A DNA stretch of 64,000 nucleotides from Streptomyces nojiriensis (GTDB taxonomy: Bacteria; Actinomycetota; Actinomycetes; Streptomycetales; Streptomycetaceae): contig NZ_CP071139.1 in NCBI RefSeq assembly GCF_017639205.1, positions 3,783,501-3,847,500 on the forward strand, written 5' to 3'. Under the pieces are notes generated by a model. It was not told the origin of the DNA, did no database searches, and worked only from the letters and a program-made list of their open reading frames with translations. This document shows, in pieces, positions 32,930-42,219 of the stretch. The position numbers and the translations under genes are program-made. Positions within the stretch are counted from its first letter, which is position 1, and each line of letters opens with the position of its first letter.

Positions 32930-33000
32930 GTCACAACGATACGGTTGCGTTCCGACGCAGTACGCCCTAACCTCGCCGTAGCGACGATACGGACCCGTCC
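32930..33000. promoter_or_regulatory. Probable TetR operators in the divergent promoter
   Basis: ACGATACGG occurs twice, at 32936-32944 and 32984-32992, in direct orientation. The first lies within an imperfect palindrome ACGATACGGTTGCGT (five of seven pairs). Positions fit repression of both divergent genes. Confidence 0.45.
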
Positions 33001-33043
33001 CGACCTCGGCAGTGACGTACTGACCCCGTCGAAAGCGAACCCT

Positions 33044-33955
33044 GTGACCACCGCGACCGCACCCACGACCGAGTCCGCGCCCTCCGCGGAACTCGCGCGA
33101 CTCGCCGCCGCCCACGGCCTCACCCTCAGCGGCGCCCGCCCCACGCTCCCCCGCTACATCGCGGAACTCTGGGACCGCCGCCACTTCGTGACCGCGTACG
33201 CGACCGCCCGTATGCAGGCCACGTACAGCACCGCCAAGCTCGGCCAGCTCTGGCACCTGGTGACCCCGCTCCTCAACGCGGCCGTCTACTACTTCATCTT
33301 CGGCATCGTGATGAAGGCCAGCCACGGCGTGCCGGACTACGTCCCCTTCCTGATCACCGGCATCTTCGTCTGGGACTTCATCGGCAGCTCCATCAACGCC
33401 GGGACCCGCGCCGTCCACAGCAACCGGGGCCTGGTCCGCGCCCTGCACTTCCCGCGCGCCAGCCTGCCCATCTCCACGGTCGTCCAGCTCTTCCAGCAGC
33501 TGCTCGTCACCATGGGCGCCCTGGTCATCCTGCTGCTGGCGTTCGGCCAGCGGCCCGCCTGGTCCTGGTTCCTGGCCGTCCCGGCCCTGATGCTGATGGC
33601 CGTCTTCGCGGCCGGCTGCGCGATGGTCATGGCACGCATCGGCAGCAAGAGCCCGGACGTCAGCCAGCTGATGCCCTTCATCCTGCGCACCTGGATGTAC
33701 TCCTCGGGCGTCATGTGGTCCATCGACCAGATGCTCCGGTCGGACCACCTGCCGCACCACTGGGTGCTCACGCTGCTCAAGGTCAACCCCGCGGCCGTCT
33801 ACATCGACCTGATGCGCTTCGCGCTGATCGACAGCTTCCAGGCGCACTCGCTCCCGCCGCACGCGTGGCCGCTCGCCATCGGCTGGGCCCTGCTCGCCGG
33901 CGTCGGCGGATTCATCTGGTTCTGGAAGGCAGAAGAGGAGTACGGACGTGGCTGA
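33044..33955 (+). CDS. ABC-2 type polysaccharide/teichoic acid export permease (TagG-like)
   Basis: 303 residues with six predicted helices; the early part has FVTAYATARMQATYSTAKLGQLWHLVTPLLNAAVYYFIFG, the hallmark of the TagG/RfbA-type ABC-2 permeases. It moves a lipid-linked wall polymer across the membrane. GTG 33044 was chosen because the family alignment begins soon after; the upstream frame crosses the operator region. The next gene overlaps it by 8 nt. The neighbouring GT2-TagF gene probably makes the exported polymer. Confidence 0.88.
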   Translation: MTTATAPTTESAPSAELARLAAAHGLTLSGARPTLPRYIAELWDRRHFVTAYATARMQATYSTAKLGQLWHLVTPLLNAAVYYFIFGIVMKASHGVPDYVPFLITGIFVWDFIGSSINAGTRAVHSNRGLVRALHFPRASLPISTVVQLFQQLLVTMGALVILLLAFGQRPAWSWFLAVPALMLMAVFAAGCAMVMARIGSKSPDVSQLMPFILRTWMYSSGVMWSIDQMLRSDHLPHHWVLTLLKVNPAAVYIDLMRFALIDSFQAHSLPPHAWPLAIGWALLAGVGGFIWFWKAEEEYGRG

Positions 33956-34736
33956 CACCGCGGCGCAGACTGACACCCGGGTACCGACCGTCATCGCCGA
34001 CGGGGTCCACGTCATCTACAAGGTCCACGGCGCCGGCGCCCGCAAGGGCGGGGCCACCGCGGCGCTCAGCCGGGTCTTCTCCCGCAAGGCGCCCCCCGGC
34101 ATCAAGGAGGTGCACGCCGTCAAGGGCGTCACCTTCACCGCGTACAAGGGCGAGGCCATCGGCCTCATCGGCTCCAACGGCTCGGGCAAGTCCACCCTGC
34201 TGGCCGCCATCGCCGGTCTCCAGCCGGTGGCCCGCGGCCGGATCTACTCGCACGGCCAGCCGTCCCTGCTCGGCGTGAACGCCGCCCTGATGAACGACCT
34301 GACCGGCGAGCGCAACGTCGTCCTCGGCGGCCTCGCGATGGGCATGTCCAAGCAGCAGATCCGCGAGCGCTACCAGGACATCGTCGACTTCTCCGGCATC
34401 AACGAGAAGGGCGACTTCATCTCCCTGCCCATGCGGACGTACTCCTCGGGCATGGGTGCCCGGCTGCGGTTCTCCATCGCCGCCGCCAAGGACCACGACG
34501 TCCTGATGATCGACGAGGCCCTGGCCACCGGCGACGCGGCCTTCCAGCGACGCAGCCAGGCCCGCATCGAGGAACTCCGCCAGCACGCCGGCACCGTCTT
34601 CCTCGTCAGCCACGGCATCAACACGGTCCGCGAGACCTGCGACCGCGCGATCTGGCTGGAGGCCGGTGTGCTCCGCATGGACGGCCCCTCGGCGGAAGTC
34701 TGCGACGCCTACGAGGCCTTCACAGCGGGCCGCTGA
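33948..34736 (+). CDS. ABC polysaccharide/teichoic acid export ATPase (TagH-like)
   Basis: 262 residues. Walker A GSNGSGKST, signature YSSGMGARLRFSIA, Walker B VLMIDEALATGD and the switch His in VSHGINTV are all present. The SLLGVNAALMNDLTGERNVVLGG stretch is typical of the TagH/Wzt group. There is no C-terminal polymer-binding domain, as in TagH of short type. The GTG start overlaps the permease end. Followed by copy C of the intergenic repeat. Confidence 0.93.
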   Translation: MADTAAQTDTRVPTVIADGVHVIYKVHGAGARKGGATAALSRVFSRKAPPGIKEVHAVKGVTFTAYKGEAIGLIGSNGSGKSTLLAAIAGLQPVARGRIYSHGQPSLLGVNAALMNDLTGERNVVLGGLAMGMSKQQIRERYQDIVDFSGINEKGDFISLPMRTYSSGMGARLRFSIAAAKDHDVLMIDEALATGDAAFQRRSQARIEELRQHAGTVFLVSHGINTVRETCDRAIWLEAGVLRMDGPSAEVCDAYEAFTAGR

Positions 34737-34761
34737 CCTTTCCTGGGCTCCGCCCAGACCC

Positions 34762-34840
34762 GCGCCTCAAACGCCGGCGAGGCTGGATTTTCCAGCCCCG
34801 CCGGCGTTTGAGGCGCGGGGGTCCGGGGGCGGCGCCCCCG
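34762..34840. repeat. Streptomyces intergenic inverted repeat, copy C
   Basis: CCTCAAACGCCGGCGAGGCTGGA (from 34765) and TCCAGCCCCGCCGGCGTTTGAGG are near-perfect arms around a short T-rich centre, followed by GGGGGCGGCGCCCCC (about 34825-34839). It shares both parts with copy D. Confidence 0.8.
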
Positions 34841-34876
34841 CAACGGCGCCGCACCCGCGGACACTCCGGAACCGCA

Positions 34877-34919
34877 ACGGGCCGGGCCCGGGACCACGAA
34901 GGTCCCGGGCCCGGCCCGT
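34877..34919. terminator. Terminator between tagH-like gene and glutamate dehydrogenase gene
   Basis: A 19-bp perfect stem ACGGGCCGGGCCCGGGACC / GGTCCCGGGCCCGGCCCGT with loop ACGAA, ending 17 nt beyond the convergent dehydrogenase stop. Confidence 0.85.
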
Positions 34920-34936
34920 TCCGTACAACCCCGCGA

Positions 34937-37900
34937 TCAGCTGTGCACGCGCAACAGCGACCGCATCGTCCGCATCGCCACCGACAGGTTCGCCAGGTCG
35001 AAGTCGTCCGACCCCTGGATCTCGTCCAGAGTCGTCCGCGCCCGCCCGATGATGGCCATGTTCTTCTCCTCCCACGCCTTGAAGCGCTCCTCGGGAGTCG
35101 AAGTGCCGTTGCCCACCGACAGCACGTCCGCGGTCAGCGCCGCGTGCGCCGCGAACAGGTCCTCGCGGATGGAGGCGCGGGCCATCGACTGCCAGCGGTC
35201 GGACCGCGGCAGCTCGATGATCCGGTCCATCAGCTGGGTGATGGCCAGACGGTCGGCGAGGTCGTAGTACACCTCGGCGACCTCCAGCGGGTCCACACCC
35301 GTGCGGTCCGCGATCGCGACGATGTCCAGCGCCGGGAAGGCGGAGGAGAACCCGGCCACCTTGGCGGCCAGTTCCTCCGGGACGCCCTCGCCCGTCAGCT
35401 CGTCCAGGATCGACTGGTACCACTCCAGGTCGGCGCCGCGCACCAGCTTCGGCAGCTCGGCCCAGACCTGGCCCACCCGCTCCTGGAAGAAGGCGATGGT
35501 CTCGGTGATCTGGAGGGGCTGCGGCCGGTTGTTCAGCAGCCAGCGGGTACCGCGCTCGACCAGGCGACGCGAGTGCAGCCGCACCCGGGTCTGGACGTCG
35601 GCGGCGACCTTGTTGTCGAGCGCCTCCACCGCGTCCCACACGTCGGCCAGGCCGAAGATCTCGCGGGCCGCGAGCTGCGCGCGCACGATCTCCTCCGTGG
35701 AGGCCCCGCTCTCCTCGCGCAGACGGTGCAGGAAGGTCGAACCACCCGTGTTGACGGTGTCGTTGACCAGGATGGTGGTGATGATCTCCCGGCGCAGCGC
35801 GTGCGTGTCGATCTGCTCGGTGAGCCGCTCGGCCAGGGCGGCCGGGAAGTACGCGAAGAGCAGACGGCGCAGGTACGGGTCGTCCGGGAGCTCGGTGGCG
35901 ATGAGCTCGTCCGCCACCGTGATCTTGGTGTAGGCGAACAGCACGGCCAGCTCCGGCTGGGTCAGGCCCTTGCCACCGCCCAGCAGCTCGCGGATCTGCC
36001 GGTCGGTGGGCAGGAACTCCAGCGCCCGGTCCAGCAGCCCGTCGCGCTCCAGCCGGCGCATGTAGCGCTGCTGGGCGTGGAGCAGGCTCGGGGCCTGGGC
36101 CGCGCCGTTGGCGAGCGCGACGTTCTGCGCGTAGTTGTTGCGCAGCACCAGATGGCCGACCTCGTCGGTCATCTGGGCGAGCAGCTTGTTGCGCTGTTTG
36201 ACCGTCATGTCGCCGTCCGTGACGACCGCGTTGAGCAGGATCTTGATGTTCACCTCGTGGTCGGAGGTGTCCACGCCCGCGCTGTTGTCGATGGCGTCGG
36301 TGTTGACCTTGCCGCCCTCGCCGCCCGCACCGGTGCGGGCGAACTCGATCCGGCCGAGCTGGGTCAGACCCAGGTTGCCGCCCTCGCCGATGACCTTGGC
36401 CCGCACGTCGGAGCCGTTGACGCGGATGGCGTCGTTGGCCTTGTCGCCGACGTCCGCGTGCGTCTCGGCGGTTGCCTTGACGTACGTACCGATGCCGCCG
36501 TTCCACAGCAGGTCCACGGGGGACTGCAGGATCGCCTTCATCAGGTCGGCCGGGGTCATCTTGGTGACGCCCGCCTCGATGCCGAGGGCCTCACGGACCT
36601 GCGCGGTGATCGGGACGGCCTTCGCGGAACGCGGGTGGATGCCACCGCCCGCCGAGATCAGCGAGGTGTCGTAGTCGGCCCACGAGGAGCGCGGCAACTC
36701 GAACAGGCGCCGGCGCTCGGCGTAGGAGGTGGCCGCGTCCGGGTTCGGGTCGATGAAGATGTGCCGGTGGTCGAAGGCGGCGACCAGGCGGATGTGCTCG
36801 GAGAGCAGCATGCCGTTGCCGAACACGTCGCCGGACATGTCACCGACGCCGACGACGGTGAAGTCCTCGGTCTGGGTGTCGTGGCCCAGCTCGCGGAAGT
36901 GCCGCTTGACGGACTCCCACGCGCCGCGGGCGGTGATGCCCATGCCCTTGTGGTCGTAGCCGGCCGAGCCGCCCGACGCGAAGGCGTCCCCGAGCCAGAA
37001 GCCGTAGGACTCGGCCACGCCGTTGGCGATGTCGGAGAAGGTCGCGGTGCCCTTGTCGGCGGCGACGACGAGGTAGGTGTCGTCCTCGTCGTGGCGGACC
37101 ACGCCCTTCGGGGGCACGACCTCACCGGCGACCATGTTGTCGGTGATGTCGAGCAGCGCCGAGATGAAGATCTTGTACGAGGCGATGCCCTCGGCGAGCC
37201 AGGCGTCACGGTCCACCGACGGGTCGGGGAGGTTCTTCGCGACGAAGCCGCCCTTGGCGCCGACCGGCACGATCACGGTGTTCTTGACCATCTGCGCCTT
37301 GACCAGGCCGAGGATCTCCGTACGGAAGTCCTCGCGGCGGTCGGACCAGCGCAGGCCGCCTCGGGCGACCTTGCCGAAGCGCAGGTGGACGCCCTCGACG
37401 CGCGGGGAGTACACCCAGATCTCGAAGGCCGGGCGCGGGGCCGGCAGGTCCGGGATGGCCTGCGGGTCGAACTTCATCGACACGTAGGAGTGCTGCTCGC
37501 CCACGCCGTTGAGCTGGAAGAAGTTCGTGCGCAGCGTGGCCTTGATGAGGGTGAGGAAGGCCCGCAGGATGCGGTCCTCGTCGAGCGAGGCGACCTGGTC
37601 CAGGGCCCCGTCGAGCTCCTCCAGCATGGCGTCCACGAGCTCGCTGCCGGCGGTCTGGCGCACCGGCGCCATCCGGGCCTCGAAGAGCGAGACCAGCAGT
37701 CGGGTGGTGTGGACGTTGTTGCGGAGGGTGTCCTCCATGTAGTCCTGGCTGAAGGTGGAGCCGGCCTGGCGCAGGTACTTGGCGTACGCGCGCAGGACGA
37801 CGGCCTGCCGCCAGGTGAGCCCGGCGCTCAGCACCAGGGCGTTGAAGTTGTCGTTCTCCGCGTCGCCCTGCCAGACCGCGGCGAAGGCGTCCTGGAAGCG

Positions 37901-39901
37901 CTCGCGGGCGTCGTCGCCGAGGTAGCTGTCCCCGTTGCCGGAGAGGGGCATCCGCAGACCGAAGTCGTAGATCCAGGCGCTGACCCGGTCGGAGCGGCGC
38001 AGCTCGTACGGGCGCTCGTCGGTGACCTCGACGCCCAGGCGCTGCAGCACCGGCAGGACGGCGGAGAGCGAGACCTGGTCGCCGGTGCGGAAGATCTTGA
38101 ACCGGCGCTCGCCGGGGCCCGCGCCCACGGGCTCGTAGAGCGAGAGCGCGAACTGGCGGTCGCTGGCGGCGAGCCGCTCCAGGTGGACCAGGTCGGCGAC
38201 GGCCGCGCGCGGCGAGTGGTCGGCCTTGTAGCCCTCGGCGAAGGAGGTGCCGTAGCGGCGCAGCAGCTCGGCGGCGCGCTCCTCGCCGCACTCGGCGATC
38301 AGCGCCTCCTGGAAGCCGTCGGCCCAGGAGCGGGCGGCCTCGACGAGCCGGCCCTCGATGCGCTCGACGTCGGAGTCGGTCAGCGCGGGCAGCTCGGTGC
38401 CCTGCGGGACGCGGACGACGAAGTGGATGCGGGAGAGGATCGACTCGGTGTTCCACGCGGTGAAGTCGACGCTGATGCCGCCGAGCTCCTCGCGCAGGAT
38501 GTCCATCAGGCGCAGCCGCACCCCGGTGGTGAACCGGTCGCGGGGCAGGTAGACGAGCGCCGAGTAGTAGCGGCCGTACTCGTCCTGGCGCAGGTACAGC
38601 CGCAGCCGGCGGCGCTCCTGGAGGTACAGGACGGAGGTGACGATGGCCTGGAGCTGGTCGACCGGGGTCTGGAACAGCTCGTCGCGCGGGTACGTCTCCA
38701 GGATCTGCAGCAGGTCGCGGCCGTCGTGGCTGCTCGGCGCGAAGCCGGCGCCGTCGAGGACCTCGACGACCTTGCGGCGGATGACCGGGACGCGGCGCAC
38801 GGACTCGGTGTACGCGGCGGAGGAGAACAGGCCGAGGAAGCGGCGCTCGCCGACGACGTTGCCGTCGGCGTCGAACTTCTTGACGCCCACGTAGTCGAGG
38901 TACGAGGGGCGGTGCACGGTGGAGCGGCTGTTGGCCTTGGTCAGCACCAGCAGGCGGTGCTCGCGGGCCTTGGCGCGGGCGTCGGCCGGCAGCCGGTTGA
39001 AGGACGGCGAGACCGGGTGGCCGTCGTCCTTGCCGCTGTGGTGCGGGTCGGAGCGCAGGATGCCGAGGCCGGTGCCGGGCACGGCGGCCAGGGAATCGCC
39101 GTCGACGAGGTTGTACTCGCGGTAGCCGAGGAAGGTGAAGTGGTCGTCGGCGAGCCAGCGCAGCAGCTCACGGGCCTCTTCGAGCTCGTACTCGCGCAGG
39201 TCGGGGGCGGTGTGCTCCTCGGGCAGGCCCTCGGCGATGCGCAGCGCGGCGTCGCGCATCTTCTCCCAGTCCTCGACGGACTCCCGAACGTCGGACAGGA
39301 CGCGCAGCAGATCGGCGTTGATCTGCTTGAGGTCGGCGCGGTCGGTCTCGCGGTCGATCTCGACGTGGATCCAGGACTCGACGAGGGAGTCGTGGGGGCG
39401 CGCCGTGCGGGGACCGTGGGCGTCGCAGTCGGGACCGAGGATCTCGATCAGCTTGCCGGTGACGTCGCGGCGGACGACGACCTGCGGGTGGATCACGACG
39501 TGGATGCCGCGGCCCTGGCGGGACAGCTCGTTCGTCACGGAGTCCACGAGGAACGGCATGTCGTCGGTGACGACCTCGACGACGGAGTGGCTGGAGGTCC
39601 AGCCGTTCTCCTCCACCGTGGGCGTGTGCACGCGCACGTTCGCGGTGCCCTGCGGCCGGTTCTCGGCGAGCCGGTAGTGCGAGAGCGCGGCTCCGAACAC
39701 ATCGACCGGGTCCCGGTCCGCGAGGTCCTCTGGCGCCGTGTGCAGGTAGTAGCGCTGGAGGTAGGAGAGAACCGTGTCCTGGTCTGGACGCTCTCCCCGC
39801 TCGGACCCAGTCGGAAGTAGCCCCCCGGCCGGGCTGTGCTCAGCTACCCGGGCCGCCCGTGCGAGCAGCTCGGCCTTTGCTTCGTCCAGCTTGGTCTGCA
39901 T
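34937..39901 (-). CDS. gdh: NAD-specific glutamate dehydrogenase, large (180 kDa) class
   Basis: About 1654 residues, matching the Streptomyces NAD-GDH class; converts glutamate to 2-oxoglutarate and ammonium, mainly catabolic. The N-terminal third contains ACT-like regulatory segments. The dehydrogenase core has RGGLRWSDRREDFRTEI, VPVGAKGGFVAKNLP, GYDHKGMGITARGAWESVKRHF and VGDMSGDVFGNGML. A long C-terminal helical region ends DLANLSVAMRTMRSLLRVHS. ATG 39901 has AGGAG about 10 nt upstream. It stands alone with its own 367-nt upstream region. Confidence 0.95.
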   Translation of the reverse strand: MQTKLDEAKAELLARAARVAEHSPAGGLLPTGSERGERPDQDTVLSYLQRYYLHTAPEDLADRDPVDVFGAALSHYRLAENRPQGTANVRVHTPTVEENGWTSSHSVVEVVTDDMPFLVDSVTNELSRQGRGIHVVIHPQVVVRRDVTGKLIEILGPDCDAHGPRTARPHDSLVESWIHVEIDRETDRADLKQINADLLRVLSDVRESVEDWEKMRDAALRIAEGLPEEHTAPDLREYELEEARELLRWLADDHFTFLGYREYNLVDGDSLAAVPGTGLGILRSDPHHSGKDDGHPVSPSFNRLPADARAKAREHRLLVLTKANSRSTVHRPSYLDYVGVKKFDADGNVVGERRFLGLFSSAAYTESVRRVPVIRRKVVEVLDGAGFAPSSHDGRDLLQILETYPRDELFQTPVDQLQAIVTSVLYLQERRRLRLYLRQDEYGRYYSALVYLPRDRFTTGVRLRLMDILREELGGISVDFTAWNTESILSRIHFVVRVPQGTELPALTDSDVERIEGRLVEAARSWADGFQEALIAECGEERAAELLRRYGTSFAEGYKADHSPRAAVADLVHLERLAASDRQFALSLYEPVGAGPGERRFKIFRTGDQVSLSAVLPVLQRLGVEVTDERPYELRRSDRVSAWIYDFGLRMPLSGNGDSYLGDDARERFQDAFAAVWQGDAENDNFNALVLSAGLTWRQAVVLRAYAKYLRQAGSTFSQDYMEDTLRNNVHTTRLLVSLFEARMAPVRQTAGSELVDAMLEELDGALDQVASLDEDRILRAFLTLIKATLRTNFFQLNGVGEQHSYVSMKFDPQAIPDLPAPRPAFEIWVYSPRVEGVHLRFGKVARGGLRWSDRREDFRTEILGLVKAQMVKNTVIVPVGAKGGFVAKNLPDPSVDRDAWLAEGIASYKIFISALLDITDNMVAGEVVPPKGVVRHDEDDTYLVVAADKGTATFSDIANGVAESYGFWLGDAFASGGSAGYDHKGMGITARGAWESVKRHFRELGHDTQTEDFTVVGVGDMSGDVFGNGMLLSEHIRLVAAFDHRHIFIDPNPDAATSYAERRRLFELPRSSWADYDTSLISAGGGIHPRSAKAVPITAQVREALGIEAGVTKMTPADLMKAILQSPVDLLWNGGIGTYVKATAETHADVGDKANDAIRVNGSDVRAKVIGEGGNLGLTQLGRIEFARTGAGGEGGKVNTDAIDNSAGVDTSDHEVNIKILLNAVVTDGDMTVKQRNKLLAQMTDEVGHLVLRNNYAQNVALANGAAQAPSLLHAQQRYMRRLERDGLLDRALEFLPTDRQIRELLGGGKGLTQPELAVLFAYTKITVADELIATELPDDPYLRRLLFAYFPAALAERLTEQIDTHALRREIITTILVNDTVNTGGSTFLHRLREESGASTEEIVRAQLAAREIFGLADVWDAVEALDNKVAADVQTRVRLHSRRLVERGTRWLLNNRPQPLQITETIAFFQERVGQVWAELPKLVRGADLEWYQSILDELTGEGVPEELAAKVAGFSSAFPALDIVAIADRTGVDPLEVAEVYYDLADRLAITQLMDRIIELPRSDRWQSMARASIREDLFAAHAALTADVLSVGNGTSTPEERFKAWEEKNMAIIGRARTTLDEIQGSDDFDLANLSVAMRTMRSLLRVHS

Positions 39902-40268
39902 GTCCTCTGGCTCCTGTCGCGCGCCATTGCGTGACGTAGGTGAAGGAAGGAATGACATAGCGCCGCGAGGCGGGGTGTCCGTTCGGGATCGACGCTATGC
40001 CGTCGAGAGAGCCGACCGGGAGGGAATGAGCCATGATCGGCCGACGGTCCCGGGGGCGGGGATCAGCGAAGGCCCGGGCACGGTCGTGCGCCGGGCGCAG
40101 GCCGGAGGCACCAGTGCCCCCGATGACTATCGCGCTGATCACGGGTACAAGGCTATCCCGACCTACCCCCAGGACGTCATTCGCTGCATCTGTACAAATC
40201 TTGGGGTAGAACTTTGACACTCTGGCCAGCGACGTGACCGGCCGTCCGTGCAGCGGCCCGTTCCGTCG
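39902..40268. promoter_or_regulatory. Gene-free leader upstream of glutamate dehydrogenase
   Basis: 367 nt. It should hold the gdh promoter and the end of the HAD gene. A minus-strand open frame through it (39840-40220) has no ribosome binding site and non-coding-like composition. I find no convincing GlnR boxes here. Confidence 0.4.
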
Positions 40269-40961
40269 TTATCCGGCCAGCTCGCGAGCTGTCCGTACGG
40301 CCTCGGCCAGGCTGTCCACGACCGGCACTCCGGCTGATTCCAGACTGCTGCGGCTGTGCGAACCGCCCGTGTAGAGCACCGCCCGCGCACCCACGTGGGC
40401 GGCCGCGAGGGCGTCGTCCACGGCGTCTCCGATGAGGACCGTACGGTCCGCCGTCACACCCGTCCCGTCCAGGGCGGCCAGGTGGCGTACGAGGTGTCCC
40501 GCCTTGGAGGTGTGGGAGGGTCCGATCCGGCCGTCGACGCGCAGGAAGTGCCGGTCGATGCCGTGGGCCCGGACCAGGGGGACGAGCTTGTCGTGGGGCG
40601 CGAGGGACAGCAGGGACTGGGTGAGCCCGTCCAGCTGCCAGTCCCGGAGCAGCTCCCGGGCCCCCTCGGCCAGCCCGGCGTCCTCGGCGGCGGCCCAGTA
40701 GTGGCGGTGGAAGGTGTCGTCCATGACGAGCCACTCCTCCTCGGTGGGCAGCCGCCCCATGAGGCGCTCGTAGAACTTCGGCACCGGCACGACGTACAGG
40801 TCGCGGTAGGTCTCCAGGGTGATCGGCGCGAAGCCGAGCTCGGCGAAGGAGGCGTTGGTCGCGGCTATGACGGCGTCGATGTCGTGCAGGAGCGTCCCGT
40901 TCCAGTCCCAGACGATGTGGTCCGGGCGGGTGGCGGCGCTCGCGGCGGTCGTCTCGCTCAC
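40269..40961 (-). CDS. HAD-family hydrolase
   Basis: 230 residues. Motif I is VWDWNGTLL (D-W-N in place of D-x-D, so the second Asp is Asn), suggesting altered catalysis though the nucleophile Asp is present. The cap domain follows (FAELGFAPITLETYRDLY), motif II/III near ISLLS...SKAGHLV, and motif IV VLIGDAVDDALAA. Likely a phosphatase of the phosphoglycolate-like subgroup. The GTG overlaps the stop of the upstream gene (GTGA), so the two are coupled. Confidence 0.83.
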   Translation of the reverse strand: MSETTAASAATRPDHIVWDWNGTLLHDIDAVIAATNASFAELGFAPITLETYRDLYVVPVPKFYERLMGRLPTEEEWLVMDDTFHRHYWAAAEDAGLAEGARELLRDWQLDGLTQSLLSLAPHDKLVPLVRAHGIDRHFLRVDGRIGPSHTSKAGHLVRHLAALDGTGVTADRTVLIGDAVDDALAAAHVGARAVLYTGGSHSRSSLESAGVPVVDSLAEAVRTARELAG

Positions 40962-41458
40962 TTCAGCAGCCCCGGGATCTCCTGCAGGCCGAACCACAGC
41001 AGGTCGTGGTCCTCGGCCCCGTCGACGGTGAGCTGCGCGTCCGCGTCGCCGCCGTCGGCGGCCTCCAGGGCCCGTACGGCGGCGGCCACGTCCTCTTCGG
41101 CGTCATCGGCGTCCACGTGCACGGCGGCGGCCACGGAGAGCCGTACGGCGGCGGCGAGGGCCACCCGGCCGAGCGCGGCCTCGTCGGCCCCGGGGGTGGC
41201 GGTGGCGGCCTTGTCGTCGACGTCGAGGGCGACCACGACGCGCCGGCGCGGGGCGTCCGCGTCCGCGGCGACCAGCCGCAGGGAGGCGAGGGCGGCCCGG
41301 TTCAGGGCCGCGTACTCCAGCTCCTCGATGTCGTCCGACGCGTACCACTCGCGCAGACCGGGAGTGACGGCGTACGCCGGCAGCGGGGCCGGGCCCAGCT
41401 CACCCGCCCGGTGCACCTCGGCGAGCCCGGGGAGGGTCAGGGGGACGTACACGCGCAT
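40958..41458 (-). CDS. Conserved actinobacterial protein, DUF6912-like
   Basis: 166 residues beginning MRVYVPLTLPGLAEVH, with an acidic middle, and ending DHDLLWFGLQEIPGLL. This start and end are typical of a conserved actinobacterial family that I recall as DUF6912; the name is uncertain. No catalytic motif or membrane span is seen. Coupled to the HAD gene by overlap. Function unknown. Confidence 0.72.
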   Translation of the reverse strand: MRVYVPLTLPGLAEVHRAGELGPAPLPAYAVTPGLREWYASDDIEELEYAALNRAALASLRLVAADADAPRRRVVVALDVDDKAATATPGADEAALGRVALAAAVRLSVAAAVHVDADDAEEDVAAAVRALEAADGGDADAQLTVDGAEDHDLLWFGLQEIPGLLK

Positions 41459-41759
41459 GGCCGGCTGCTTTCGGTAGTCGGAAACGCCCTCAGGATACGA
41501 CTCGGACGCCGCCGGGCGGGTGATGGACCCCGTCCCCCTTCGGGCGCCGGACCGGGGGCCGCACCCGTCCACCCGGGTACGCGGGCGGGCGCCGGCCGGG
41601 GCGGGTGACCGGCCGCCGCCCACCCGGATAGGTGAAGCGGGCCGGTGGCCGGGCGGGCCGCGGGCGTGGTTGCGGAGCGTGTTCGGCGGCCGTAGAAGAT
41701 CCCCATCAAGTTACCGCCCGGTACCGCTCCGGGCCCGGACCGTTCGGGGGCAGCTGGCG
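41459..41759. promoter_or_regulatory. Divergent gene-free interval
   Basis: 301 nt between the DUF6912-like and Rv3235-like genes. GC-rich, with GGGTACC/GGTACC-type words and an AT-richer patch (TAGAAGATCCCCATCAAGTTACC, about 41692-41714) close to the right gene, perhaps its promoter. Confidence 0.35.
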
Positions 41760-42209
41760 ATGGACACCACGATGCGCGGCACGATGACCGGCAACGACGG
41801 CAGCCGCCGGCGGGCCGCGGGCCGGACCCGGACCGGGCCCGCGGGCCGCCGGGACCCGCGGCGCCCCGCCGGCCCCCCGCGGACCCTGCGGCTCGGCCCG
41901 CACCACTGGTTCGCCGAACACCTCCTCGCGGTGGTCAGCGGCCTGCGCCCGGTCCACTCGCTCCTCGGCCACACCATCGGCCCCGCCTACCAGCAGCTGA
42001 TCGCCCTGGCCCCCACGGACCCCCTCCGCGACCGCCTCCGCCCGGTCGTCCGCCAGTGCGGCCGCTTCACCCCGGGCCCGGGGGTCATCGAGGCCTTCGC
42101 CCGCATCGCCACGGGCGACCGCCTCACCGCCATGGCCTTCCGCCTCGAACAGGGCCCGGACCTCCGCTGGCGCTGCGCCGCGGTGGAAATCCAGGGCCCC
42201 CGCCCGTGA
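41760..42209 (+). CDS. Rv3235-family protein, unknown function
   Basis: 149 residues. The N-terminal 45 residues are Arg/Gly/Pro-rich and basic. The C-terminal 100 (HHWFAEHLLAVVSGLRPVHSLLGHT to AFRLEQGPDLRWRCAAVEI) resemble the small actinobacterial Rv3235 family, often found close to secA. No function is known. ATG 41760 has GGGGG about 10 nt upstream. It is followed by repeat copy D. Confidence 0.75.
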   Translation: MDTTMRGTMTGNDGSRRRAAGRTRTGPAGRRDPRRPAGPPRTLRLGPHHWFAEHLLAVVSGLRPVHSLLGHTIGPAYQQLIALAPTDPLRDRLRPVVRQCGRFTPGPGVIEAFARIATGDRLTAMAFRLEQGPDLRWRCAAVEIQGPRP

Positions 42210-42219
42210 CTCAGCCCCG

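Noticed and set aside
39840..40220. A 126-codon frame upstream of glutamate dehydrogenase
   Set aside because: It overlaps the gdh start, has no ribosome binding site, and the sequence after its first 40 residues is low complexity.
41520..41759. An 80-residue N-terminal extension of the Rv3235-like gene
   Set aside because: Composition is Arg/Pro-rich shadow coding, and a better start with a purine-rich site exists at 41760.
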